DNA from: Prorocentrum cordatum | Lineage: Eukaryota; Sar; Dinophyceae; Prorocentrales; Prorocentraceae | Assembly: GCA_963575745.1 (NCBI GenBank) | Contig: CAUYUJ010001703.1 | Location: 40,001-104,000 of the forward strand | Direction of reading: 5' to 3' | Length of the DNA: 64,000 nucleotides | Shown: in pieces, positions 19,590 to 30,110 of the stretch | How the letters are laid out: each line of letters opens with the position of its first letter | How positions within the stretch are numbered: position 1 is the stretch's first letter | The notes under the pieces: generated by a model | The model's database searches: none | What the model saw: only the letters and a program-made list of their open reading frames with translations | Told to the model about the DNA's origin: nothing | Made by a program: the position numbers and the translations under genes

Positions 19590-21135
19590 CAAAATGTATT
19601 CGCAGAAGCCCATGCCCACCGAGGTCCTGGCGCGCTGCCCACGGAGGCCCCCAACACACAGCCCACTGAGGCCCAGAGTAAGTGAGCACACAGGGACCGT
19701 AGCATGCTGCCCGCAGGCCCTCCGGCACAGCCCACATAGCCGCCAAGCGCGCCCACAGAGGCTCCCCGAGCTGCCCACAGAGGCCCCAGGCGCGCCCACA
19801 GAGGGCCCAGCGCGCTGCCCACTGAGGCCCTCGACAAAGCCTACAGAGGCTCCAGCCCACAGAGGCCCCAAGCGAGCCCACAGAGGCCCCCACGCGCTGT
19901 CCAATGAGGCCCTCCGGCACAGCCCACAGAGGCCCCAAACCCCCGCCCCAAGCGTCGGAGGCCCCCCGTTCCACAGAGGCCCCCGACACAGCCCACAGAG
20001 GCCCCAGCCCGCAGAGGCCCCAAGCGTGCCCACAGAGGCCCCCGCGCGCTGCCCGTTGAGGCCCCCGACGCAGCCCACAGAGGCCCCGAGCGTGCCCACG
20101 GAGGCCCCAGCGCGCTGCCCACTGAGGCCCCGACTTCCTACAGAGGCCCCACACGCGCCCGCAGAGGCTCCTGCCTACAGAGGCGCCAAGCGCGCCGAGG
20201 CTCCCCGCACGCTGCCCACTGAAGCCCTCCGGCACAGCCCACAGAGGCCCCAGCGCGCCCACAGAGGCCCCAGCCCAAAGAGACCCAAACGCGCCCACAG
20301 AGGCCCTAAGCGCGCCCACAGAGGCCCCAGCGCGCTGCCCACTTAGGTTCCAGCCCACACGCCCTAAGCGCGCCCACGGAATCTCCAGCGCGCTGCCGAT
20401 TGAGGCCCCCCGACAACGCCCACAGAGGCCCCGCGCGCGCCCACAAAGGCCCCCGCGCGCTGCCCAACTGGGTCTCCGACACAGCCCACAGAGGTCCCAC
20501 GCGCGCCCACTGAGGCCTTAGCCCGCAGAGGCCCTAAGCGCGCCCACAGAGGCGCCCGCGCGCTGCCCACTGAGGCCCCCCGACACAGCCCACAGAGGCC
20601 AAAAGGGCGCCCACAGAGGCCCCAGCCCGCAGAGGCCCCGAGCGCGCCCACAGAGGCCCCCCCGCGCTGTCCACTGAGGCCCCCGACGCAGCCCGCAGAG
20701 GCCCCAAGCGCTGCCCACAGAGGCCCCAGCGCGCTGCCCACTGAGGCCTCCCGACACAGCCCACAGAGGCCAAAAGGGCGCCCACAGAGGCCCCAGCCCG
20801 CAGAGACCCCGAGCGCGCCCACAGAGGCCCCAGCCCGCAGAAGCACCAAGCGCGCTCACAAGAAGGCCCCGGCGCGCTGTCCACTGAGGCCCCCGACGCA
20901 TCCTACAGAGGGCCTCAGCCCACAGAGGCCCCAAACGCGCCCGCAGATGCCCCAAGCACGCTGCCCACTTAAGCCCCCCGACACAGCAAACAGAGACCCC
21001 ACGGGCGCCCACACAGACCCCAGCCCGCAGAGGCCCCAAGCGCCCCCGCAGAGGCCCCAGCGCGCTGCCCACTGAGGCTCCCCAACTCAGCCCACAGCGG
21101 CCCCAAGCGCGCCCACAGAGGCCCCAGCCCGCAGA
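19590..21135 (+). repeat. CCCACAGAGGCCCC minisatellite, ~1.5 kb
   Basis: More than 60 degenerate units of about 15-30 bp are built from GCCCACAGAGGCCCC, CGCGCTGCCCACTGAGG and AGCGCG. Long frames on both strands (up to 375 codons on +) are artefacts. The array lies exactly between the two CTCGCTCGAGACTTCCTC blocks, as if inserted or expanded inside one of them. Confidence 0.95.
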
Positions 21136-21139
21136 GGTC

Positions 21140-21400
21140 CCAGAAACGGCGCTCTCGCATGAGACTCCTTCGCAATTAAATCAAACTCGCGGATGCCCAG
21201 CCGCGACGACAAGGCTCCCGCTCGATATTCCCTCGCGATCTGGGAGGCCCTGGCCAGAGAGGACCCCGAACTCATGAACAGCGCTCTCGCTGTGGACATC
21301 CTCGCAACTCAGTCAAATTAGTGGGGGCGCAGCCGCGATGACAAGAGCTCCCGCTCGATGCTTCCTCGCGATTTGCTCCGAGAGGCCCTCTCGCGTGGTC
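21140..21400 (+). repeat. CTCGCTCGAGACTTCCTC-type repeat, block 3
   Basis: Continuation of block 2 beyond the minisatellite: AAACGGCGCTCTCGC, CAATTAAATCAAACTCG, GCTCCCGCTCGAT, CTCGCGATTTGCTCCGAGAGG. Confidence 0.75.
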
Positions 21401-21507
21401 CATCCTTCTCTTCCCCCGTCCGTCCTCCTTTCCCTGGTTTAGGGGTTGCGCTAAATGTGCGCGGCAGGTAAGGAAGATATACCCCCGAGGGGGTACGGTC
21501 GAAGACA

Positions 21508-23043
21508 ACATGATCGACCCACGAACCCGGAAAGGAATATAGAAATGTAAGGCATTGCAACATTTCAAAGACACCTGATTGGGCGACGGGCACATGCAAT
21601 GCTGAATGTATCGATGATGATGTACTGTGCCGAAGGCTGTGCTGTGCTACGCCGTGCTGAACTGCGATGTGCCACGCCGCGATTGTGCTCTCTATAGCGT
21701 TGTGGATCGAGTCCTCCCTGGCATCCGAGTCCTCTCCGAACTGATCTGGAGCGTAAGCTCGAGCTGCCTGAGCAGATGGTAGCTGCCCCAGAACTAATCG
21801 ACAGAGGGAACATGCCAGGAGGACGCGCCGCGGAACGTCCCAAGGGACGCGCCAGGCGACGTGCCAGGGGACGTGCCATGGGCACGCACCGCGGGACGTG
21901 CCAAGGGGACGCGCTACGGAACGTGCCAATGGACGTGCCGAGGGACGTGCCAGGGGACGCGCCGCGCGACGTGCCAGGTGGACTCGCCACGGAACGCGCC
22001 AAGGAACGTGCCAAGGTGCATAGTTGAGTGTATCGATCTTGATGTACCGTGCCGACGGCTGTGCTGTGCTGGGCCGTGCTGAACTGCGATGTGCCATGCC
22101 GCGATTGTGCTCTATATAGCGTTGTGGATCGAGTCCTCCCTGGCATCCGAGTCCTCACCGAACTGATCTGGATCGTAAGCTCGAGCTGCCTGAGCAGATG
22201 GTAGCTGCCCCAGAACTAATCGACAGAGGGAACATGCCAAGAGGACGCGCCGCGGAACGTCCCAAGGGACGCGCCAGGCGACGTGCCAGGGGACGTGCCA
22301 TGGGCCATGGGCACGCACCGCGGGACGTGCCAAAGGGACGCGCTACGGAACGTGCCAGTGGACGTGCACCGCGCGACGTGCCAGGGGGACTCGCCACGGG
22401 ACTCTCCGCGGAACGTGCCAGGCAACATGCCAGGCTGCAATGCTAAGGGTATCGATATTGATGTACCGTGCCGAGGGCTGTGCTGTGCCTGGGCGACCTG
22501 GACACGTGAAAACACGCGTTTCGGTGTAGACGTGGTCAGCACATCCTAATGCTAGACATCCGCCTGGGCAACCTGGACACGTGCAAACAAGCGTCTCGCT
22601 CGAGACATCCTCAACAAATGCTCATGCTAGACGTCCGCCTAGGCGACCTGGACACGTGAAAACAAGCCTCTGGTTCAAGACATCCTCAACAAATCCTCAT
22701 GCTAGACATCTGTCTAGGCCACCTGGAGGCGTGAAAGCAAGCGTCTCGCTCGAGACATCCTCAAGACCTGGGCACGTGAAAACAAGCAATCCGCTTGAGA
22801 GATCCTCAGAATTCAAGTCCCCAGGAGAGGACAATCTATAACACAAAACAAGCGTTTCGCTCGAGACATCCTCAACAAATTCTGAAAAACATGCGTTTCG
22901 CTCGAGACATCCCCAAATTTTAATTCGCCAGCCCTACTCCCGCACGTAATTTATCGCAGAATAATTTCGCCGGCCCAAGTCGCAGGGGGGCCAGGGGGTT
23001 AACCTACTAAAAGAGAACCCTGGGCCCGCGCCCTTTCCGGGAA
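21508..23043 (+). repeat. ~1.5-kb segmental duplicate, copy B
   Basis: Same orientation and internal order as 15824-17345, mid-90s percent identical by eye in the best parts. It has the same two ~423-bp sub-units (GAACTAATCGACAGAGGG at about 21790 and 22213) and the same terminal AATTCGCC(A/G)GCCCTA pair. It runs directly into a GGCGGGTATCAAGGGTTTGG block and a GTT array, as seen upstream of element F. Confidence 0.9.
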
Positions 23044-23345
23044 AAAAGGCGGGTATCAAGGGTTTGGGATATACGTGTTGCGTGGCACGCGATCGAATAA
23101 GAACAAACTGTGTTAATATAATTGTTGTTGCTATTGTTGTTGTTATTGCGCTGCTGTTGTTGTTATTGGTGTTGTTATTGTTGTTGGTGTTGTTGATGTT
23201 CTTGTAGTTGTTGGTGTTGGTGTTGTTATTCTTGTTGTTGTTCTTGTTGTTGTTGTTATTGTTGGTGTTGTTGTTGTTGTTGGTGTTGTTGTTGTTGTTG
23301 TTCTTGTTGTTGTTCTTGTTGTTCTTGTTGTTGTTGTTGTTGTAG

Positions 23346-23405
<60 letters not shown>

Positions 23406-23775
23406 GTTGTCGTCGTCCCACCCGCGACCCACCCGCGACCCAACCCGCGCGACCCACCCCGCGACCCACCCCGCGACCCACCCCGCGACCCACCCGCGAC
23501 CCAAACCGCGACCCACCCGCGACCTACCCTGCGACCAACCCGCGACCCACCCGCGACCCACCCACGACCCACCCCGCGACCCACCCGCGACCCACCCGCG
23601 ACCCATCCGCGACCCACCCGCGACCCACCTTGCGACCCACCCGCGACCACCCCGCGACCGATCTGCCCCGCGACCCACCCGCGTTCCACCCGCGACCCAC
23701 CCGCGACCCACCCACGATCCACCCACGACCCATTTGCGACCCACCAGCGACCCACCCGCGGCCTACCCACATTGG
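23044..23775 (+). repeat. GTT array fused to a CGACCCACC minisatellite
   Basis: About 300 bp of GTT/TTG triplets with CTT and ATT variants (23120-23405) pass through GTTGTTTGTTGTCGTC into ~35 units of a 10-11-bp repeat (CGCGACCCACC) ending at about 23770. The same junction is present, inverted and shorter, at 35705-35800. Frames give poly-Asn/Thr and Asp-Pro-Pro-Ala repeats only. Confidence 0.95.
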
Positions 23776-24177
23776 TTTAACGAAAAAATCAGCGCATGCA
23801 GCGGGCTCGTTTTATAATTTGTGAAACTTTGGCTCCTGCGGCGGGCTTCTCCAGAGATTCTCGGGTGGGACGCGGGAGGAGAGAGCTCTCTCCCGGGGTG
23901 CGTCCTGGTCAGCGCGAGGCTGTTGTCCAGAAGACCCCAAAGCATGGGAGATACTGTAGGTTCGCGCGGCTTCGGCGCGCGCAGATGTTTTGACACCGCA
24001 ACGATCGTTCAACCTTGAACCGATCGCGGCCCCGATCGTTCAAGGTTGGAGTCCGTCGGGTCCTGTGGCGTTACCGTGTCCCTCAATGCTTCGGCACCGT
24101 TCTATCATGCGGAATTCAGCCTTGAACGCTTTCGCAAGCGTCGCCGGCGCGCGAATGCCGCGTGAACCTATCACAGG
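23776..24177. other. No gene recognised; GTTCAACCTTGAAC palindrome
   Basis: Low-copy DNA. At about 23993-24050, GACACCGCAACGATCGTTCAACCTTGAAC is followed by an inverted GATCGTTCAAGGTTGG. A related GACACCGC...ATCGTTCAACC block is at about 26839. Confidence 0.4.
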
Positions 24178-24500
24178 GGATCTGTTCAGCAAGTGTATCA
24201 AACCAAACCACCCATTCGAACGTCCCTGATGCAGAAACGCGGACCAAATTTAGGCGACGTCCCTTCCTGTGTTATTAGGGTCAGGGGGTCCTTCTATCCT
24301 CGGTGACCTTGGAGGCTGCTTCTCTTCAGGCTGTTATGGCATCCCCCCCATTCGGCGCCTTTTCAAACAGCCATGGGCCGAGCAGGCAGCGTGGAAGTCA
24401 ATCCAGAATTGCGCGGAGTACAGATTTCATTTCGGCCCTCGCCACGACTCGCCCGCCACCCCCCTCCATGCAAGTAAGCGTGCCAGAATCCAAACATAAA
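24178..24500 (+). repeat. Dispersed ~320-bp repeat G, copy 1
   Basis: Matches 38108-38425 in order: TATCAAACCAAACCACCCA, GGGTCAGG, CTTCTATCCTCGGTGA, AGGCTGTTATG, CAAGTCAATCC-type, TTGCGCGGA, TTTC..TTCGGCC, TCGCCACG and CCATGCAAGTAAGC. By eye about 70 percent identical. Both copies end in ATGCAAGTAAGC, which resembles a 5' splice site. Confidence 0.75.
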
Positions 24501-24599
24501 CTGCCTCCATGTCGAGGCGGATCAAGCAGGGGTCGCGAGATGCATCCAAAAAGTGGAGGTCTGAGCCTCCTCCGATGCAGCCAGGCAGCCCCCTGAACC

Positions 24600-24760
24600 C
24601 CATGCAGGGGAGGAGGACGAGGAGAAGGACGAGGAGGAGGAGGAGGACGAGATAGGGGGAGGAAAGATGCAGGAGGAGGAGGGGGAGAGGGGGGAAGGGG
24701 ACGGGGGGAGGAGGAAGAGGAAGGAAGAAGGGGCGGGGGGGGAGGAGCGACCCCCGACAA
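24600..24760 (+). repeat. GGA purine-rich microsatellite
   Basis: Interrupted GGA/GAC triplets (GAGGAGGACGAGGAG) with G runs. The flanks 24501-24599 and 24761-25237 hold no recognised exon. A (CT)n run lies at about 24805. Confidence 0.85.
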
Positions 24761-25237
24761 CCCCTCTGTGACTGCCCTCGAGTGTTTCTCTCTTTTTGTT
24801 GCTCTCTCTCTCTCTCTAATTATCCTCGCTTCTCCGCGCGTCGCTCCGCGCAAGTCTGGCCCCCTCCTGGCTCTGGGGTCCTTGGTCGCGCTCAGCTCCT
24901 CGAGGCTCGCCGTGGCCTCGAGCTCCTCGCACCGCCGGGGCACTGGCACGCGGGTGGAACAGAGGGCCCCTGGCATAGGCGGCGCGCACGGAGACGGCGG
25001 GACGGACGGGCGCACGCACACAGTCTCGCCGCCGCCTGTCGCCCACCAAGAGGGGGAGGGCAATGTGGGACCTGCTTTGAAGCTTCGGCGCGGAAGCAGC
25101 AGTCTTATTAGAAGACCGCGCAACGATGGACCGCAATCCGCATTCCGCGTCCGCATCATGCTCCGCCGCCTCGCCCTCGACTTCCTCGCCCTCTAGACCC
25201 CTGTCGCGCCGCGACGAAAAAAAAACACGGCGAGAGG

Positions 25238-25375
25238 TGTTTGGCTATTCTCGGCCCCTGGAGGCCCTCGCCGGGCCCCGGGGCCCTCCAAAAATCGGCT
25301 CTGGCCGAAAAGCCAGTCCCGGGAGGTGGGCCGAGACCTCTGGGAGCCCACATCGTGAACAAAACACGTTGTCAG
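25238..25375 (+). repeat. SINE-like short repeat S, + copy
   Basis: A good copy of a ~100-bp family: CTCGGCCCCTGGAGGCCCT, CGCCGGGCCCCGGGGCCCTC, a pyrimidine/A-rich middle, AGTCCCGGGAGGTGGG, CCGAGACCTCTGGGAGCC, then CATCGTGAA. Other copies: 37668-37775 and 63673-63770 on +; 27466-27575, 36015-36115 and 37085-37200 on -. Diverged pieces lie near 9738, 33838, 38525, 44610, 45495, 48760, 49655, 51515 and 62560. The GGTCGAGACC core resembles a pol III B box but does not match it exactly. Confidence 0.75.
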
Positions 25376-26236
25376 GTGTCTGGGTCTCGAGAGCTGCGCG
25401 AGCTGCAGAGCGTGCACGCTGGTCGCGCAGGCCGTCCATCCGCACCCGATGCACAGAGGTGCCCCGCAGGTGGCGGGTCGAGGACCCCTAGGTCACCTAT
25501 AACTTCGCGCCTCGCGCCTCGCGGGGCGCGACGCGCGATAATCTTCGCGCTCTCGCGTCCAGGCGGCGCCCCTGTGGAAGAGGGCGACGGGTCCGACCCA
25601 TACCGCGACGCGCGAAGCGCAGCCACCTTCGCGCTCCTGCTGAAGGGCGACCTGCCGCCATCTTGCTGCTGGAAGGAACGCCACCCGAGGATCGAGGCGG
25701 CTTTTCTCTGGCCACGGCCGGCCTTGGCCACGGCGAGGCTCCCCGGCCTAGATCTAAGGAACGGCCAGGACAGCCGAGACCCTCCTGGGCCCCAAGTGGA
25801 CCTTGTCTCGTCTTCCTGACCGCGGGGGATCCCGATGGGGCGCTTCCGATGCTTCCCCGACGCGCTTCGGGCTGGCCAAGGGCCCCTCCTTCGACAGGGC
25901 CGTGGTCGGCGGCGCGCCCCGTTGGGGTGGCATCGAGGGGGGCGGGCCTGCTCGGAAGCGGCGGGGCGTCCCCGCAGCCCTCCCGCCTTCGAAGGAGCCT
26001 CCGGCACCGCGCCCGAAGCCACATATCGTCGCCGACGCCAGGGGCGAATAGCCCAGGGGCGGGCATTACACGCATTCGCCCGGAAGCCTTTTCGAAGACA
26101 TAGATCATCGGCGCACCTGAATAGATGTAGTGCTCTCCCCGTGGGCTAATCGTCCCCATCGTCGCCTCTGAACACACGGCCAGACCTGGGACAGACGAAC
26201 ATTCTTCAAGAACATGAAACCCTCTGCCAGCCAAAC
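25376..26236. other. GC-rich low-copy DNA, no gene recognised
   Basis: Long frames on both strands (up to 263 codons on -) overlap one another and lack domains. GC content is high, so stops are rare by composition. The word CTTCGCGCTCTCGCGT recurs around 25545. Confidence 0.4.
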
Positions 26237-26340
26237 TAAAAAACATTCGAGGGTACCCTCCCCCAGGATGCACAAGAGCACGCAACACCCACGAAGAATA
26301 TTTAGGGTACCCTCCTCGAACCGACCTCGATCTTACACCT
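26237..26340 (+). repeat. Dispersed repeat E, copy 2
   Basis: Partner of 8706-8810, same orientation, including the GAGGGTACCCTC palindrome and the trailing CCTCGATCTTA. Confidence 0.85.
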
Positions 26341-27284
26341 CAAAATCGAGTGGGCTTCTGCGAAACCCGGACGCATTCTGAGAAGGCTGGCCCCCTGTCA
26401 CTGCCCCTCCGGGTCGCCGCCGACTCGGGGGGGGCACGCTACCCCCCCTGCGCCCTACGCCGAGCGACCATACAGAGAGGCGATACAATAGACACATGTG
26501 ATGAGACATGCTGCCATGAAACATACACGGGCACGATCGTCGTCTGGCTTTGAGGTTCCTGAGGTGCAACAGGGTTAACGTGGGTCCCCAGGGCCATCGT
26601 GGGGCACCTGCTGACAGGCGGGTTTCTCATTTCACGTGCCCGCTGTACCTTCCAGTGGGCGGCGCGCAGACGAGGACAGGGGTAGGGAGGAAGGTCTCTT
26701 GGAAGGAGGCTGCTTCTCAGAAGGCGCGGGCCTTACGGCTACGGACTGCGCCTTTGAAGAAGCAGGGGTGCTCCAAAGAAATCTTCCCCCCTCCTCTTGC
26801 GGTAAGTTCTTGCCGCGACGACCCCGGCGCTGGTTCCTGACACCGCCTAGATCGTTCAACCCTGAACGACCGGCAACGTCTCGATCGCCAGATCCTTCCG
26901 CACTGTCAGGTTCGGGGCCGCTGGAAGCGTTCAACCTTGAACGCCCGCGCTGGGGTCGCGGCCGCGTCGACACGACACGAACCTACCGTACCCCCCCTCT
27001 GCGCGTGGCTGCTACCTTGTGGTGGACTTGCTCCCGCGCAGGCTGAGGGGCCCTCCCCTCTTCGTGATGCTGCACCCGGCTTCCCCCTCGCGCGCCGCCG
27101 ACCGGCCCTGCTCATTGGATGCCGGATTCTTCTGCTCGCGGCCGACGAGTAAGACGAAGCCAGGACGAACCAATCGGAAGCCTGTGAGACCCGGCGGATT
27201 TGGAGGATGTCTCGGGCGCCGCCGCCTTCTCAGAGCGTTCCGGAACGCTCTGAGAGCGTTCCCGAGCGCCCTGGAACGGAGCTA
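26341..27284. other. No gene recognised
   Basis: Low-copy GC-rich DNA. Two GTTCAACC(C/T)TGAACG palindromic words at about 26859 and 26931 match the one near 24009. Around 27232-27262, GAGCGTTCCGGAACGCTC forms a perfect palindrome followed by a further GAGCGTTCC. Confidence 0.4.
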
Positions 27285-27432
27285 CCGATTTCGCTTCAGA
27301 TACCGCCAGCGGTCGCGACCGACTTGCCTTAAAATCGGCCGCGACCCATCGCGACCGATCTTGGCTTGGCCGCGACCGGTCTCGACCGCTCTGGAGTGCC
27401 TCTCGGTCGCTGCGGATCGCGACCGAGAGCAT
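27285..27432 (+). repeat. CGGTCGCGACCG palindromic array, copy 1
   Basis: About ten words of the type GGTCGCGACC or ATCGCGACCGATC, each near-palindromic. Related blocks are at 44060-44225 and 63785-63935. A SINE-like S copy on - lies 35 bp to the right. The 63.7-kb block has an S copy on the equivalent side. Confidence 0.8.
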
Positions 27433-27465
27433 ATGTAATCCACTCAGACCCCCGACGTCATGCTT

Positions 27466-27575
27466 GCTTCATGGCGTCGATCCCCAAAGGTCTAGACCCA
27501 TTCCCCAGGACTGGCTTCTCATCATGAGTCGTTTTCTGACGGCCCCGAGGGCCAGCAAGGACCCCCAGAAGCTGA
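27466..27575 (-). repeat. SINE-like repeat S, - copy
   Basis: On the minus strand it reads CCTTGCTGGCCCTCGGGGCC, GTCAGAAAACGACTCATGAT, CAGTCCTGGGGAATGGG, TCTAGACCTTTGGGGATCGA and CGCCATGAAGC. It is one of the better copies of the family. Confidence 0.75.
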
Positions 27576-28436
27576 ACACAACGAACAAAACCTCCCGTCG
27601 TGATCGTTTCATGACTCGAGCGGTTCTGGAACAATGCTATCCAACAATTGCCGCCTCGCGCGCTGTCGGAATGGGTCTGGCGGAGCTCTCCTCGGGCGGG
27701 TGGTACTGGGGGGTGACCGAAATGAGTGGTGAAGAGGAGGGTCCTAAAGGGGCCCTCTGGGGTCCCTTTGGGGCCCCTGCTGCCTCCCACAGGGACCCCA
27801 AGTAGTCCTTTAGGGGCCTTCTCTTCACCCCCCATCGAGGCCACCCCCCCACTCACCGAGGCGGGTCTTCAGAAGCCCATCCCCCAATAGTGGAAACTGA
27901 TCATCCTTTCGACGCCCTCGTTGACGGACTGCGGCCCCACCGATCGTGGAAAATAGCTGTTTCTCCGCGGCACCCGCAGCTCAACAACGACGACGACGAC
28001 TACGACTACTAGGAAGAGGAGGAGGAGGAGGAGGAGGAGGAGGAGGAGGAGGAGGAGGAGGAGGAGGAAAAGGAGGAGACGAGCGTACAGGGGGGGAGGA
28101 AGAGGAGGAGGAGGAGGAACAGGAGGAGGAACAGGAGCAGGAGGAGGAGGGGCGACGTTATACTCCCCGCCGAGAACCACACAGAGGGGGGCGGAATCCT
28201 CAAAACTACAGACCTCCTGGGGTCCGGTCGCCGCCCCCCGACTGCCAGCCGCCCGAACTCTGGGGGCCCTCCCTGCCCGGCCCGGCGTGCCCAGACTGGG
28301 AAAACCGGGGCCCTCTCCCCGTGGGGGCGCTCCGCCGCCCTCGCACCCTCTCCGCGCCGACGGCGCTCTCTGCTGCCTCCTCGGGAGCTGCTCGAGGTGT
28401 CCCTGGCCCTCGTGCCGTCGGGAGCGCGCGGTCAAC
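27576..28436 (+). repeat. Low-copy DNA containing a GGA microsatellite
   Basis: A (GGA)n tract occupies about 28012-28153 with CAG and GAC variants. The rest holds no recognised exon. GGGCCCC-rich words at 27750-27800 partly repeat as inverted copies (CTAAAGGGGCC and GGCCCCT). Confidence 0.7.
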
Positions 28437-28556
28437 CCATGTCGACGCTTCGCGAGCGGGGCGCGGCCAGCGAGAGCGGCCGAGGATGGGCCGAAGGGGA
28501 AGTATGCAGGGGTAGCCTTGGAAAGTCGCTGATCCTTACTATGCGGATTGAATGTG
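28437..28556 (+). repeat. Dispersed ~115-bp repeat H, copy 1
   Basis: Matches 34345-34460: GAGCGGGGCGCGGCCAGCGA, GATGGGCCGAAGGGGAAG, ATGCA(A)GGG, and TCGCTGATCC(T/C)TACTAT. About 85 percent identical by eye. No gene is seen in 28557-28911. Confidence 0.8.
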
Positions 28557-28911
28557 AGTAGCGGATCGTTTTCTTGGCCGCCACTCTTCTCCGGGCATTG
28601 AGCTCCTCCGTCCGCCCTCCCTCCTGGAGGTCCTCTGCTCCCTTTTCGCCCCTTCCCTTGAGCGCTGGCGCTGGGGTAGGGGGGTGGAGGGCTGGCTGCG
28701 GCGGCCGATTGAGGCACCGAGTCGCGGGTTGCTGAAGGCTCATCTGGCCCAAGGAGCCCCCAGCTTCTCTCTCCATTTTGGAACCTCTGGAGCCCTCTGG
28801 GCCTCGTGAGGGGTGCTCTGGAGGCCGTGAGGCCCTCCTTGGAAATCCTGGGGGCACCTTGGGTCGGGGGAACTTCTAGCAATACCTGACCTGTTGTCAT
28901 GCCACACTTGA

Positions 28912-30022
28912 TGTTGTTGTTGTTGTTGAACATTATTTATTCGAAAGAATAATTATTGTTGGGCCCCCTGGTGCGCGCCCCCCCTGCGCCGCCTAGGCCG
29001 CAGCTACATTTTCATCATTTTCGTGAGGAAGCCTCAGAAAAGAGGGTGTGTACAGGATCCGGTTGTTTTGTTGTAATCCGCTTTCCCTTGCAAAAAACAA
29101 TAGAAAATGACATTTCTTGTTCTAATATAATCAAATTTCAAGAATCCCTTGCAAAAAATAAGGTAAAGTGGACATTCGCGCGCGCAAGACGAAATCCTTC
29201 CAAAACCTTAGTGTTCGCAGCGATTTTAACATAAAAACATCAAAAAACCAATGGTTTTTCAACAAAAAATGTCAAAATCTCATCCCGCGCGCTCTTGCGG
29301 ATTCGTAGGAAACCCAACACTTTTTAAACATTTCTGTCAAACGGGCTTTTGCGAGCAACTTTTTCGAACTTCTGCGACAACGGTTGCGCACCTGCCAGGG
29401 CCATCATCCCTGTCAAATAATACCATGCGGGACACATTCGTTTTTTCTTCGCGCGCGCACGCCGAAATCTCCAAAAACCATTGGGCTTCTTAAGAATTTT
29501 AGCACCGCGCATCATAAAATCACACGAATCGCACCGTAGGTCCTCGAAAAACACCTGCACGACTTTTCAAAATTTCTACCCGCGCGCGCTGTCCGAATCC
29601 TAAAAAAAACAATGGTTTTCCAACATTTATGTTACATGAGCTCGCGCGAGCTACTTTCGCACGCTCTTGCAACGGGGTTCGCGCGCCTGCCAGGGGCCAC
29701 AATCCCTTGCGGTTGCGCCATAGGCTTAACAACTTCTGTGGGTGTACGAACGTAGGCTTAACAACTTCTGTGGGTGTGTACTCCACGCCAGTGTAGTAGC
29801 CACGGTCGTCCGCAGGCCACGAAGTGAAGTGTCCGAACGTCATAGGGCGGGAAGCTGGGTGTGGGTGGTGGCGAAGAGTCGTGTGGATATTTGGTAGAGC
29901 TTGCACTGCCCCCCCACAAAGTGGGAGTATTGGCTGGCGTCGCATGAAAACCCTGGCACTGGTGAGAACACTGAGCGTTCGGGTAAAGTGATTGTTGTTG
30001 TTGTTGTTGTTGTTGTTGGGGA

Positions 30023-30053
<31 letters not shown>

Positions 30054-30110
30054 GGTGTTTGTTGTTGTTGGTTGTGGTGGTGATGGTGGTGGTGGTGTGG
30101 TTGTTTTGTG
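28912..30110 (+). repeat. Microsatellite-bordered element F, long copy
   Basis: A GTT array at the left, the CATTATTTATTCGAAAGAAT and AATTATTG motif, a body near-identical to the short copy at 18331-18860, then about 330 bp (29463-29790) absent from the short copy, the shared 3' part (TAGTAGCCACGGTCGTCCGC) and a GTT/GGT array (29990-30110). The extra segment is a diverged tandem copy of the preceding ~220 bp (AACAATGGTTTTCC, GCGCACGCTCTTGC-type, CCTGCCAGGGGCC), so long and short forms differ by internal unit number. Confidence 0.85.

Noticed and set aside
19219-20358. 375-codon + and 274-codon - frames
   Set aside because: CAGAGGCCC minisatellite translations, open in multiple phases on both strands.
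14940-23410. Possible CRISPR-like regular repeats (73-bp, 72-bp and 422-bp periods)
   Set aside because: Units are contiguous without unique spacers and the setting is eukaryotic.
18653-29493. ~80-90-codon + frame shared by 18653-18925 and 29251-29493
   Set aside because: The two element F copies are nearly identical at DNA level there, so a shared frame is expected without selection.
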